A DNA stretch of 21,920 nt from CAVAWX01 sp963614215 (GTDB lineage Bacteria; Actinomycetota; Coriobacteriia; Coriobacteriales; QAMH01): positions 1-21,920 of the forward strand of contig CAVECB010000030.1 in assembly GCA_963614215.1 (NCBI GenBank), read 5' to 3'. The position numbers were made by a program, and so were the translations under genes. Under the pieces are notes generated by a model that saw only the letters and a list, made by a program, of their open reading frames with translations, was not told the DNA's origin and searched no databases. Of the stretch, positions 7,401 to 15,480 are shown one piece after another. Each line of letters begins with the position of its first letter. The first letter of the stretch is position 1.

Positions 7401-10400
7401 GAGGCGGGTACCGTCGCCCCCTTGGACACGGAGATGGTGGTCGTAGCGCTCAAATCCATCTTGTCGAAGGTCACGCTCACCTGCTGCAAGGTCACAGCCG
7501 CGCCGGCCGAGCTCGCGCCCTTGTAGGTGGCGCTTTCCTCCACCTTTGCAAACACATAGTAGGTCTTGTCCGTCGTGGAAAGGCCGGTGAAAACAGGCGT
7601 GTCGGTCCAAGCCGCCACGGAGTCGATGTCGTTTGAAGTCGCGATGCCGTATTGCAGCTTGTCGGCCCCATGCGCGGCCGTCGCCGCGTCAAAGCGGGCG
7701 CTGTCGGCCGTCACGGACGTGGGCAGCCCCAGCGCCACCTCATTAGAGGCCTTCGTCACCTTCAGCGCCGCGTACGGCGAGGTGTAGACCTGCGTCGTGC
7801 CATCGGCCAGGGTGAAGGTGACTTCGCAGCACACATAGGTGGTGGAGGGTACGCGCCCGATGGGCAGCGCGTAGCTGTCCTTGGTCGCCCCGTAAATGGC
7901 AGAGGTCTTGGTGCCGTCTTGCTTGCAGGTGTACCACTGATAGGCGCTCGGCGTGGCCTGCGGCACTTCCTCGATGTCGAGCGTTGAGCGAATCTGGTCC
8001 GAGCCGTACTCGCCCGAGGCACCAAACGCGCGCTTCACAGGGTTGATCAGGCTATCGCGGTAGCTGACCTTTGCCCGCAAGGTGGTTGCGCCGGACGGGA
8101 CGGTGTAGGCCGATTTGGCAGGCCACACCTTCGAGCCGTCGCTCCAGCCGTCGAGAGTGTAGTAGGGGCTCAGCTCTAGGTCGGGCAAGACCACCGTGCT
8201 GCCGATGGCCTTGTTTTCAAGCGCTGCGGGAATCTCGCCCGTCACAACTCCGTCGTCGACGAGCTTTTGGTCTGCGGTAAAGCTTACCGTGGCTGCGCGC
8301 GCAATCTTTGCCGTCAGAGTGACGGACGTTTTGCCGGAAGGCACTGTCCACTGCGCCGACGGCCACGTGGTGGAGCCGTCGCTCCAGCCTTGGAAGACAT
8401 AGCCCTCCTTCACCGCCAACTCGGGCAGCTCGACTGTGGAGCCGGATTCCTTGTGGGCAAGGCTTGCCGGCACATCGCCAGAAAGCGCGGCTTTATCGGC
8501 GTTTGCCACCGCAAAGGATATGGTCACGTCGTCGGCAAACACCGCCGTGAGCGTGCAGCTCTCGCAGGGTATGGTGAAGATCTCGCCCGCCGGCCAGACC
8601 TTGCCGTCCGCGTCCTTCCAGCCGCAGAACAGATACCCACTCTTGGGCGCCAGACTCGGCAAGATCACCTGTGTGCCGGCCGCCTTGCCCTTTTGGGCAG
8701 CCGGCGCCGACGACGAGGTCTTGGCCTTGTCCGCAGAAGCGATGGCATAGCTCAAATCCACCGTCGCGTTCAAAGTGTGCAATGTCCAATACGAGCCGCC
8801 GATCCACTTGTCCTTGTACGAGTCGGTCGGCTGCCCCGTCGACGAGTTCGCCTTGCGCTCCTTGCTGCACGACTCGAGCGCTTCCTTCAGACTCGTGGCC
8901 GTACTGTAGTAGTAGACGTCCGGGCCGAACTTCTTTGCACACAACCCGACGTAGAGGAAGGCGTTGTTCACTATGTTGCTCGCCGACGCGATGCCCTTGT
9001 AGCCCTCCACATAGCTCTCGCCAGCATCGGCCTTCTTGAAGGCGAGCGCGTCGGGGTCTTTGGTCAAAAACACAATCTTCTTCAAACCGGCAAGCTGTGT
9101 ACCCTTGTCGTATTCGCTAGAAGAGCGCTCCTCGAAGGCCTTCAAGCCAATGTATTCCACCGAGGCGGGCACGGTGAACGCCGAGAGCCTGTTTTGACCG
9201 TAGAAGGCCTCGCGGTCGATGACCCTGCACTTCGAGGCGTACGGGTCGGCAAAGGAAACGGATTCGAGCGCCGTCTCTCCCGTCGCGTTTAGCGCCGAGA
9301 CCTTGTTGGCGAAGGCCTGCGCACCGATTGTCTCGACACAATCCGGGATGACGATGCTTTTCACCCGCGCCATCACAGACGGCGCGGTGCCGGTCAAGAC
9401 GCTGCTGTCGCGCCCGTAAACGGTGTAGCCGTTTTCGTCGGTGAAGGTGACGAGATTGTTGTCCGATATGCCGCAAAACGCCTTCGCACCCACCGCCGTG
9501 GTCGTATAGGTCGTGCCGTCGTGCTCGACGCTTGCCGGAATTTCGAGATCCAGCTCGCCATCTCCTGTGGCCTCGACGCCCGTAACGGTGACGGTGCGGG
9601 CATCGGCATCGGCGTGCGCCCAATCCCAGTGCCACGTGACGGTGTCGTTGCCGCCCACAAGTTCAAAAGTCACAGCCTGCTCGCCGTCGAAGATGCCGTT
9701 GGAGCCGGGCTTGATCGTGACGACGGCGGTACCCAACCTGTCGTTTTGGGTGTATTGCACCGTGTAGTCCGTGCCCGCATCGAGCTTGGATCCCAGATAG
9801 TCCACCGTCACGGCCGGCTTGTAGACCTGCCCGGGGGTGAAGGAGTGCTCGGTGTACTCGAGCGTCACGTTCACGTCGGCCAAACTCGGCGTCAGGGTCG
9901 GGTCGATGTAGAAGAGCATCGCGTCGTTGCTCTCGAAGTTCGCCGGCGAGGTCTCGTTCGTCGCATACGGCTCGATGTAGATGCCGCCGATTTTCTTCTC
10001 GGTCGCGCTGCCTATGTTGTCGAGGTTGCCGTCGGCGTCCTTGGAGTACTGGCTCTCGTAGGGGTCGGTCGCCCCGCCGCCTCCGAGGCTGCTGGCCAAC
10101 ACGCGCTTGCTCACGGTGATGAGGTTCGCGCGCTCAGCCTGGGAAAGCTGCGCGCCCGCGGACTTCTCGCCCACCTCGACCTCGCCTTTCGCGCTGTTGG
10201 TCGAGGAATAGGCGTAGGGCAGCACGTGGTCGCGGTAAACGAACTCGACCGTCGGGCGTATGGCATGACCCGTGTAGGGAAACACCGCCGTGATGGCGCG
10301 GTCGCCTTCCGTCTGCTGGCGCGAACTCTGGTAGTCCTGCTCGTAGTCGGTGCCCATGGCCACGCGCGTGCCGTGGGGCGATTTCGCGAACTTTTCCGGA

Positions 10401-12979
10401 TCGGTGTCGGCATCGGTGCTGTCGTATTTCAGGTCCGCGCGGCCGATGCGGTAGGTGCCGTAGACCTGCCCCACCAGCTCGGCGCCATCGGCAGGCGTCA
10501 CAAGTATGGGGTAGTCGGTCTCGAACATGGAGGCGTAGGTGGGCTTGCCGTCTTCGTCGAAGGCCGCAAGTTCCTTTTCCTCGTCGCTCATCTTGTCGGT
10601 ATCGAGCTTCCAAGTGTAGTTCTCGGACGCGACGACGTTGCCAGCGGGGTCTTTCACCACGATGTCGGAGTCCTCGGGCAGATGCCCCGTCCAGTCGAAT
10701 TCGTCGTCGCAGGTAAACGAGACCGTGCAATCGGAAAGGTCCATGTCGCCTATGCTGTATTTCACCGTCGCCGTGCCCGAGTAGTCGCCGATGCCGACGA
10801 CCGTGGCCGTGTAGGGCTTCTCCGGGTCGGTCTTCTCGATGGCACCTTTCTGCGCAACCAGATAGAAGTCCACGCCCTGGACAAGCGTCGTGTTGTCCAG
10901 CGTGCCCTCGACAGACGGCAGCGCTCCTTCCACGCCCAGATACGAGGCGCATTTCATCTGGGTGAAGGTGGCCTTCGCCAGGCTTGTAGTCTGCGCCTCC
11001 AGATAGATGTTCAAACCGGGCAGGCCGGACACGGTCGTCGCGTTGGATTGCTGCCAGTAGTACCCATAGTCGTTTTCAGCCGCATGCGCGTTCACCACGG
11101 CAAGCAGCGAGCGGTTGTCGCTCGAGCTTTCGTCCACGTCGCTCACCTTCGTGGAGTTGTTGGTGAGCTGCTTTTTCGTCGCGACGACGTTCACGCCGCT
11201 CATCGTCCCGTCTTGGGCATAGGCCATCGGCTGGGTCGTGCGGTTTTTGCACATGCCGTCAAGTCCCAGATTGTCGTAGACCGAGATGGTCATCTTGTCT
11301 TCGGTGTTGCCGCAGATCTGGAACTCTTTGTAGCCGTCGCCGGACTCGTTTTTCTGCGCGATCACGTAACCCATGTTGATGTTCGAATAGATATGCGGGC
11401 TGTTTTCCGCACGCCCCGCATCGTCTTTTAAGATGCGCGCGCCGCCCGTGATGCCCGCGACGTAGTAGCCGGCTTGCAGGGTTAGCTGGGAGGTAGAGGC
11501 GATGTCGGTCGCCGCATCGGCGTTGTTCAAGACGGCCGTCGCAGAGGTGCCGTAGTTGGCGCAAAATGCGATTGAGCCGTAGGTCTGGCCCGCGATGCCG
11601 CCGGCGAAGGGCTTGTTGCCGCGCGCAACGACGATGTAGGTGGCGGTATCGGAAAGCGGTTTGTCGGGGGTACCGTTCATGCAGGCCAGCGTGGACACGC
11701 CGCAACCCGTGGAACCGGCGATGCCGCCCGCGCCCACATAGCAGTAGACGTCGCCTGCGTTCGTGCACTCCTTGATGGCGATGTCGGGCTGGTCTTTGCC
11801 GTCGTTGCTTTGGATCATGCCGCCCGAGCCGCTCTTGTCCACAAGGCCCAGACGTGCGCTGCCCACGATGCCGCCGCAGCGCTGGCCGTGCTCATTTTTG
11901 ATGAAGCCGCTGTTCGTGCAGTTCGCGATGTCGCTTTTGCTGTAGCCGGCGATGCCGCCCACGAAGTGGATGCCCGCCCAGTTCGTGGAGTAGGTGCCCT
12001 GCCCCATCTCCGCGGTCGTATAGACGAAGACATTGCCCTTGTTCGTGCAGCCCGAGACCGTGCCGTGCGTATAGCCCTTGGCCTTTTTCGCCTGGCCGGA
12101 CACCGAAGTGTCCATGTCGCCGGCGCATCCCACGACGCCGCCGATGCCGGTGCCTACTACCAGCTCCTCGTCGTTGAAGCTTTTACCAGATTCCTTCACG
12201 GTCACGCTCGCGCTGTTCGTGCAGTTCGTGATGTCGCCTTTCACGATGCCGGCAATGCCGCCCACGTTCAAAATGGGGTAGCGGACGTCGTCGGTGGCGC
12301 TGGCCGCGTCTTCTATGGAGAGCTTGCAAGACGAATCGGTCGAGATACCCGAGATGGAACCTGCGCTATACCCCACGGCAAGGCCGATATTTTCAAACTG
12401 GCGTGTCGTCACGTTTTTGCCCGTATTGAAAAGGGCAAGTGTCAAGTTCGAGACAGAGAAATTCTGCACGGTCGAGGACGCCGTACAAAAACCGAAGATG
12501 CCGATGTTGGAGGTTGCACCACCCGTTTTCAAGGACAACCCGACTATCTTCTTGCCGTCGCCGTCGAAGGTGCCGGCAAAGGAGGTGCCGTTTTGACCGC
12601 CCACAGGCGCGGCGCCTTCCGTGCCGGAAAAGTCGAGATTCTTGGCGAGCTTGACCGTCTTGCCCTCGAAATCCACCGCGGCCAGGTCGGCCTTGCCGTC
12701 GCCGTTCATGTCGGCCGTGCCGTTCACCAGGTTGGAAAAGGCAACGAATTGCTCAGGGGTGCTGATGGTGAAAGTGTCGGCGTCGGGGTTTTGTGTGTAG
12801 AACTCGTACCTAGGGGAAAGCGCTGCCGCAAACGCGCTCACGCACATGAGCGCCGAAAGCAGTGCCACGCACGCGAGCGCCGAGACGATGCGCACCCTCC
12901 TTCCCCGCTTGCGGGCACCGCCCGCGCCGTGCGTTTTTCGCGCCGTCGCCTTCATCTGCCGTGCGCTGTGCCTGCCCAT
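4478..12979 (-). CDS. Giant secreted mosaic surface protein with CW_binding_2 repeats
   Basis: Predicted exported wall-associated protein of 2833 residues. ATG 12979 is chosen because AGGAGG (complement of 12986-12991) is 6 bases upstream; the further ATG at 13000 has no ribosome site. Approximate order: Arg-rich signal peptide (1-55, cleavage near AFA|A); DMNGDGKADL-type Ca-loop-like segment; GLUG-type beta-helix repeats (about 238-520, GGIAG...CTNSG pattern); Ig-like modules (about 640-1090); BspA-type leucine-rich repeats (about 1150-1310); three InlB-type repeats (about 1404-1640); Ig plus Fn3-like pair (1655-1835); InlB-type repeat; a domain shared with the upstream gene's product (about 1906-2096); InlB-type repeat (2100-2168); second Ig plus Fn3-like pair (2176-2366); Ig-like YTGKAVTPKPAV module; three CW_binding_2 repeats (about 2529-2833). 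No LPXTG, so wall retention is probably non-covalent. Second gene of a probable operon. An adhesin or matrix role is inferred; the ligand is unknown. Confidence 0.92.
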   Translation of the reverse strand: MGRHSARQMKATARKTHGAGGARKRGRRVRIVSALACVALLSALMCVSAFAAALSPRYEFYTQNPDADTFTISTPEQFVAFSNLVNGTADMNGDGKADLAAVDFEGKTVKLAKNLDFSGTEGAAPVGGQNGTSFAGTFDGDGKKIVGLSLKTGGATSNIGIFGFCTASSTVQNFSVSNLTLALFNTGKNVTTRQFENIGLAVGYSAGSISGISTDSSCKLSIEDAASATDDVRYPILNVGGIAGIVKGDITNCTNSASVTVKESGKSFNDEELVVGTGIGGVVGCAGDMDTSVSGQAKKAKGYTHGTVSGCTNKGNVFVYTTAEMGQGTYSTNWAGIHFVGGIAGYSKSDIANCTNSGFIKNEHGQRCGGIVGSARLGLVDKSGSGGMIQSNDGKDQPDIAIKECTNAGDVYCYVGAGGIAGSTGCGVSTLACMNGTPDKPLSDTATYIVVARGNKPFAGGIAGQTYGSIAFCANYGTSATAVLNNADAATDIASTSQLTLQAGYYVAGITGGARILKDDAGRAENSPHIYSNINMGYVIAQKNESGDGYKEFQICGNTEDKMTISVYDNLGLDGMCKNRTTQPMAYAQDGTMSGVNVVATKKQLTNNSTKVSDVDESSSDNRSLLAVVNAHAAENDYGYYWQQSNATTVSGLPGLNIYLEAQTTSLAKATFTQMKCASYLGVEGALPSVEGTLDNTTLVQGVDFYLVAQKGAIEKTDPEKPYTATVVGIGDYSGTATVKYSIGDMDLSDCTVSFTCDDEFDWTGHLPEDSDIVVKDPAGNVVASENYTWKLDTDKMSDEEKELAAFDEDGKPTYASMFETDYPILVTPADGAELVGQVYGTYRIGRADLKYDSTDADTDPEKFAKSPHGTRVAMGTDYEQDYQSSRQQTEGDRAITAVFPYTGHAIRPTVEFVYRDHVLPYAYSSTNSAKGEVEVGEKSAGAQLSQAERANLITVSKRVLASSLGGGGATDPYESQYSKDADGNLDNIGSATEKKIGGIYIEPYATNETSPANFESNDAMLFYIDPTLTPSLADVNVTLEYTEHSFTPGQVYKPAVTVDYLGSKLDAGTDYTVQYTQNDRLGTAVVTIKPGSNGIFDGEQAVTFELVGGNDTVTWHWDWAHADADARTVTVTGVEATGDGELDLEIPASVEHDGTTYTTTAVGAKAFCGISDNNLVTFTDENGYTVYGRDSSVLTGTAPSVMARVKSIVIPDCVETIGAQAFANKVSALNATGETALESVSFADPYASKCRVIDREAFYGQNRLSAFTVPASVEYIGLKAFEERSSSEYDKGTQLAGLKKIVFLTKDPDALAFKKADAGESYVEGYKGIASASNIVNNAFLYVGLCAKKFGPDVYYYSTATSLKEALESCSKERKANSSTGQPTDSYKDKWIGGSYWTLHTLNATVDLSYAIASADKAKTSSSAPAAQKGKAAGTQVILPSLAPKSGYLFCGWKDADGKVWPAGEIFTIPCESCTLTAVFADDVTISFAVANADKAALSGDVPASLAHKESGSTVELPELAVKEGYVFQGWSDGSTTWPSAQWTVPSGKTSVTLTAKIARAATVSFTADQKLVDDGVVTGEIPAALENKAIGSTVVLPDLELSPYYTLDGWSDGSKVWPAKSAYTVPSGATTLRAKVSYRDSLINPVKRAFGASGEYGSDQIRSTLDIEEVPQATPSAYQWYTCKQDGTKTSAIYGATKDSYALPIGRVPSTTYVCCEVTFTLADGTTQVYTSPYAALKVTKASNEVALGLPTSVTADSARFDAATAAHGADKLQYGIATSNDIDSVAAWTDTPVFTGLSTTDKTYYVFAKVEESATYKGASSAGAAVTLQQVSVTFDKMDLSATTTISVSKGATVPASAAPNVSQVNGADFVGWYTDPQCSDSAAFALDKTQVSSDTTLYAKYANDYSVKVQVVSDAAGSTVFRETTVTDAQMRNIVNTNPLYMQFYAEGEARSFVTKQSVAIADIIAAAGSGFEAADSYSVTVGQNGGFFPNLSISWGDMKAGKFYPNDKANQFITTNPIDVTPSLALSYAGDVYSGETTAVEVAESCGETDHVYVTSGCLRTFLGISGDYNKDNSAAYAGNRSASGADTVRIIVPTTTLSFNSKGGSEVAAQTVEAGTTPTQPAAPHKAGYVFDGWYADEGCTEGNEFNFTKTLDANQTVYAKWTAVPLSAEATGASGVYGYAAGSLAASVATTPTVSDASYQWYEIADGGTEGAAIDGATDATYVLPEGRDAGSYSFYCKVKTGSGADTNEATSNTVQIEVAKVQVAIEGAPAVTAGNLAATGFIVTPPAVTGVDADRLEYAVSTSSSSVPESGWQFSTSFSGLSPETEYYIFARVADDANHEGATYLPGANESVTTKKLGTVEEPDIAERTYSPSAKVGDIKLPAGWAWDSADAAKTPTVVNTGYKAVYGPAAGTEDYSSYSGWDAGTRTITMNVPVPVVCADVANVKVAQIAAQAYTGKAVTPKPAVTMDGCTLVASSDYTLSYANNVRPGTATVTITGKGNYTGTQKVTFTIKGAGADAWKRLAGNTAIGTMKQIVNEGWDKSDYAIVATTAGYYDALSASGLAGLLGCPILMTAPDKLTDTTAKLITAKKVKNVIVVGGTSAVSANTFNQIKKLSGVSSVERVAGNTAIGTANKIYERGKKVGSGWGTDAIVATASGYQDALSIAPYAYAKKAPIFLAKGKPGTLADTSSKAIKNGKFERTIIAGGTAAVASSVESQVTTKKERLWGNTAYGTSRKIADFCIKEGMEVAHMGVATGRAYYDALAGAALCGSKNSILILADDGNNNNVNNVVKVYKDKLEKSCYIFGGTSAVSTSVESKIKTASK
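4481..5392 (-). repeat. Three CW_binding_2 cell-wall-binding repeats
   Basis: Three tandem units of about 100 residues end the giant protein, at about 5392-5095, 5092-4789 and 4788-4481. Each begins R-L/V-x-GNTAxGT, continues through an ATxxxYxDAL segment and ends near a GGTxAVxxxxxxxIK segment. This is the pattern of the CW_binding_2 family (PF04122), known from clostridial surface-layer proteins that bind secondary wall polymers. The third unit is the most diverged (RLWGNTAYGT, with an Asn-rich insert). Confidence 0.85.
8055..8768 (-). repeat. Three tandem InlB-type repeats of about 78 residues in the giant protein
   Basis: Units start near 8767, 8527 and 8292 on the minus strand, about 235-240 bases each. 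Each runs from a TVSF-like beta strand, through GSTVxLPxL and an aromatic GYxxxGWxDGxxxWP core, to a VPSGxTxLxAKV-like end. This resembles InlB B-repeats/Flg_new (PF09479). Copies two and three are most alike (both GWSDGS). Two single, more distant copies lie at about 7475-7262 and 6680-6475. Confidence 0.75.
11430..12270 (-). repeat. GLUG-type beta-helix repeats in the giant protein
   Basis: Degenerate repeats with a GGIAG-x-x-x-G-x-I-x-x-C-x-N-x-G-x-V pattern, seen as GGIAGIVKGDITNCTNS, GGIAGYSKSDIANCTNSG, GGIAGSTGCG, GGIAGQTYGSIAFCANYG and others (about residues 238-515). The pattern matches the GLUG motif (PF07581) of secreted bacterial surface proteins, which is expected to fold as a right-handed beta-helix. 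Conserved Cys and Asn line the turns. Confidence 0.75.
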
Positions 12980-13084
12980 CTGCATCCTCCTCGAAAACAT
13001 CTTCGAAGGCCCGCTTGCTGCAAAGCCCCCCCCGTTCCAGCGTTCCTTTCCTTTTGCAGGTACCCTGCCCTCTTGCCTTCGCTC
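12980..13084 (-). other. Spacer between the two surface-protein genes, with a G8 run
   Basis: The 105-base spacer contains the ribosome site of the giant gene (12986-12991), a run of eight G on the coding strand (complement of 13026-13033) and a small 5-bp hairpin (13056-13068). No promoter or convincing terminator is visible, so the giant gene is most simply read as the second gene of the operon that starts at 15217. Confidence 0.55.
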
Positions 13085-15217
13085 CTACCCCGACGATGTC
13101 TGCGCGCCTGCACGTGGGGCAAACGACACCTTCGTCTCACGCTGCTGGCGCACGTACCACCACACGGCCTGCAACGCGCCGATGAAGAAGACAACGAGCG
13201 CCGCGGGCAGCACGTAGGGCGCCAGCGGATTGTCGTAGTCGAGGTCTTCGGCGTTTTCGACCTCGTTGTTGTTCATACCTTGATAAACGTAGTACTTCTT
13301 GGAAGCGGCAGCCGTGGGCGTGGTCTCGGCCTTGCTTTGGTTCACTTCGGATTGCGCGTTGGCGATGGCGCGCGGCGTGCGCGAGGCGCCGGATTTCGCG
13401 CCGGCTTGCGCACCGCCGTTCGTGCCATCGTCGGCGCTCGTGCCCGAGCCGCCGTCGGAGTCGTTCAGGCCGGCCGCCGTGCCGTCGTTGTCCTTGCCGC
13501 CGCGCTCGTCGTCGCCGTTGTTGCCCGAACCGTCCCCATCGCCATTGCCGTTGTCTTTATTGCCCTGGTTGTTGGCCTCGTTCTTTTTTTGCTCATTCTC
13601 TTTTTTCTTGTCTTTGTCTTTGTCGCCGTCGTCTTTCTTGTCCTTGTCCTCGTCGTCGCCGTCCTTGTCGCCCGCGGGCGCCTTGCCGGAAAGCTTGATG
13701 TAGATGGTCTTGATGTTGCGCGCCCACTTGTTCGAGTTGCCGCCCTCTTTGGTGCCGCCCATGAGCAAGCAAAACGAGCGGCCGTTGTTCATGTCGTAGT
13801 CGGGTTGGCAGTTGCCGTCGTTTCTGTGCAGCTGCGAGGTCTCCCAAGCCACGATGGGCCACACCTGCACCGCGTCGGCGTAGCGCTCCTTGCCGCCGTC
13901 TTTCGCGCGCGGATACCAATAGCGCTGCGTGTTGTAGAGGAAATCGTAGCTCACGCCTTCCGCATAAACCCCGCCGCCGCTGTCGGCCGTCTGGAACCAA
14001 AAGCCGGCGATGCCGTCGATCTTCACGCCGGCCTCGTCGATGAGCTTGGAGAGGTAGGCACCGGTGCCCGTGATGGTCATGTAGGAGCCGGTGGTGGAGT
14101 CTACCGAGCTGTAGGTGGCCGTCGTCGAATCGATCCCCTTGACCTGCGACAGCGACAGCGTTTTGTCCACCACGAACTGGCCCGCGTCATCTGCAGGCGG
14201 CTTGTCGAACTTCTCGCCCGTCGTGGACACCTCGTAGTAGGCTTTGATGCGCAGGGTGGTCTGCGGCGAGAAGCCGTCCTGGTTTTCGGAGGGGTTGGCA
14301 TCGCGATAGGTGATCGTGGCCTGCGTGCGCTTCATATAGTCCGTACCCTCGCCCCAGGTCGCATAGACCGCCACCGCGCCGAAATTGTTCTGCCGGTAGC
14401 TGCCGTTCACCGCATCGATGTCGGCATAGTCGGAGTTTTCCACGCTCCACACGATGTCGGCTAGGCCTGGCACTTGCTTGGAGATGAGGCCATCTTTAGT
14501 CGAGTAGGTCTTCGTCTCATCCGTTTTCGGGTCGAGCACATCGACCACCGCATAGAGGGCAAGCACCTCGGTGGCAAGCTGCGATTCCTCGACGGTCTTG
14601 ATGATGGGGTTGCCCGTGTTGTCTACAACCTCGCCGTCGCACCATATCGAGATTGCGGAAACGCGCATGGCATCGCTTTGCCCGGAAACGTTCAGATGGA
14701 CCGTCGCCTTGAGGTCGACTCCATCGGTGATGCCCTGGTCGGCGGCGATCGAGCACTCGATGTCGCAGGAGCCATCCCCTGCCGCCGTGACAAGACCTTC
14801 CGGCGAAACGGTTGCCACATCTGCGTCCGTGCTTTGCCAACTCACGCGCCCGGCGCCGCTTTCGTCTTCGTCTCCCGTGCCGTTTCTCCAGGTAAGAAGT
14901 GAGACAAGCTGCAAAGTGCCAGCACTTTCCCCTATGTCGACGGTTCCCGAATAGCCGATTACGGCGTTTGCAAGAATCTCGTCTTTCAGTATGCCGTTAA
15001 CTTGCTGATACACACAGATGTTGCCCACGAAAGGAGTGGACGCGCCGCTTTGCGCCCATGCGAAGGCCAGCGCATTCAAAAGCCCGCCGCCTGCGACGAG
15101 CGAGAAGGCGAGAGTAAAAGCAAGGAAGACCTGCGGCAGGCGCCGTCTTGAGGCGCGACGCGATGCGGGCGCACCCGCGCGCATCGACACCGTTTGCCTG
15201 CTCCCCTTCACCGACAT
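13085..15217 (-). CDS. Membrane-anchored surface protein with Ig-like domains and an acidic Lys/Asp/Asn stalk
   Basis: Predicted surface protein of 710 residues. ATG 15217 is chosen because GAGGA lies 7 bases upstream and a signal peptide follows at once (Arg-rich residues 1-28, hydrophobic 29-53, likely cleavage AWA|QS near 55). A BIG_2-like Ig domain follows (about 105-178, VSWQSTDADVATVSPEGLVTA), then a second, weaker Ig-like region (about 185-305). A domain at about 326-510 also appears in the giant protein. A low-complexity stalk (about 512-640, Asp/Lys then Asn/Gly rich) leads to one membrane helix (665-688) and a short basic cytoplasmic tail. There is no LPXTG, so it is held by the helix. 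It precedes the giant gene behind one promoter, which suggests the two act at the same surface. No enzymatic motif is seen and the function is unknown. Confidence 0.9.
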   Translation of the reverse strand: MSVKGSRQTVSMRAGAPASRRASRRRLPQVFLAFTLAFSLVAGGGLLNALAFAWAQSGASTPFVGNICVYQQVNGILKDEILANAVIGYSGTVDIGESAGTLQLVSLLTWRNGTGDEDESGAGRVSWQSTDADVATVSPEGLVTAAGDGSCDIECSIAADQGITDGVDLKATVHLNVSGQSDAMRVSAISIWCDGEVVDNTGNPIIKTVEESQLATEVLALYAVVDVLDPKTDETKTYSTKDGLISKQVPGLADIVWSVENSDYADIDAVNGSYRQNNFGAVAVYATWGEGTDYMKRTQATITYRDANPSENQDGFSPQTTLRIKAYYEVSTTGEKFDKPPADDAGQFVVDKTLSLSQVKGIDSTTATYSSVDSTTGSYMTITGTGAYLSKLIDEAGVKIDGIAGFWFQTADSGGGVYAEGVSYDFLYNTQRYWYPRAKDGGKERYADAVQVWPIVAWETSQLHRNDGNCQPDYDMNNGRSFCLLMGGTKEGGNSNKWARNIKTIYIKLSGKAPAGDKDGDDEDKDKKDDGDKDKDKKKENEQKKNEANNQGNKDNGNGDGDGSGNNGDDERGGKDNDGTAAGLNDSDGGSGTSADDGTNGGAQAGAKSGASRTPRAIANAQSEVNQSKAETTPTAAASKKYYVYQGMNNNEVENAEDLDYDNPLAPYVLPAALVVFFIGALQAVWWYVRQQRETKVSFAPRAGAQTSSG
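13515..13682 (-). repeat. Low-complexity stalk-coding tract
   Basis: This stretch encodes Asp/Lys-, then Glu/Lys/Asn- and Gly/Asn/Asp-rich sequence (residues about 513-568), built from short repeats of GAC, AAG and GGC/AAC codons. It includes an in-frame A AAA AAG heptamer (complement of 13584-13590 plus the adjacent base) and a run of six A. It forms an extended, probably disordered, stalk between the folded domain and the membrane helix. Confidence 0.75.
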
Positions 15218-15347
15218 GGCACCATCCTCGTCTGTCGCGACGCCGCATGTGCGCACAGGCCAAGGCCTTCGTGCGACAACCCGCCTTCCCCCGCCTGTGT
15301 GCAAGCAGGAAAAGACGGGAAATCCGCGTCGTTTTTATTTGGTGTTC

Positions 15348-15375
15348 AATATAGATGAATGCGAAAATACTTCAA
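15348..15375 (-). promoter_or_regulatory. Promoter of the two-gene surface operon
   Basis: On the minus strand, TTGAAG (complement of 15370-15375) is followed after 16 bases by TATATT (complement of 15348-15353). Transcription would start near 15341, giving a leader of about 124 bases before ATG 15217. The match and the local AT-richness are good for this GC-rich window. Confidence 0.7.
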
Positions 15376-15384
15376 GGGGAAAAT

Positions 15385-15425
15385 CTTTTAAGAAAAGCAT
15401 CAAGGCGCACGCGGTGTCGTGCGCC
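15385..15425 (-). terminator. Intrinsic terminator of the L,D-transpeptidase gene
   Basis: GGCGCACG (15404-15411) and CGTGCGCC (15418-15425) form a perfect eight-pair stem with a six-base loop. On the minus strand it is followed by the T-rich run TTGATGCTTTTCTT. It lies 56 bases past the stop codon at 15481. Confidence 0.7.
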
Positions 15426-15480
15426 GCCCAAACGGGCCGCTGCATCTAGGGCACCACGCCCCACCTACTATTTTCATGTT

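Larger units (their letters stand above)
15218..15480. other. Intergenic region between the surface operon and the L,D-transpeptidase gene
   Basis: This 263-base gap is noticeably AT-rich at 15335-15400. It contains the terminator of the L,D-transpeptidase gene (15385-15425) and, immediately downstream of it in the direction of transcription, the promoter of the surface operon (15348-15375). No gene is evident in it. Confidence 0.6.

Noticed and set aside
9521..11431. 636-codon plus-strand open frame
   Set aside because: Antisense to the giant gene, with biased Arg/Val/His/Gly composition and no recognisable motif; a shadow of the coding strand.
4481..12270. CRISPR or other DNA repeat array
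   Set aside because: The repeats are diverged protein-level repeats within one open frame (GLUG, InlB-type, CW_binding_2), without identical DNA repeats or spacers.
12980..13000. Upstream ATG (13000) for the giant protein
   Set aside because: No ribosome site precedes it; the AGGAGG lies downstream of it and is correctly spaced for ATG 12979.
13085..13300. Possible sortase signal at the C-terminus of the 710-residue protein
   Set aside because: There is a C-terminal membrane helix with a basic tail, but no LPXTG-like motif before it and no sortase gene in the window.
11810..14464. 884-codon plus-strand open frame spanning both surface genes
   Set aside because: It crosses the spacer and two real genes in antisense, is low complexity (Val/Ala/Arg) and has no start signal.
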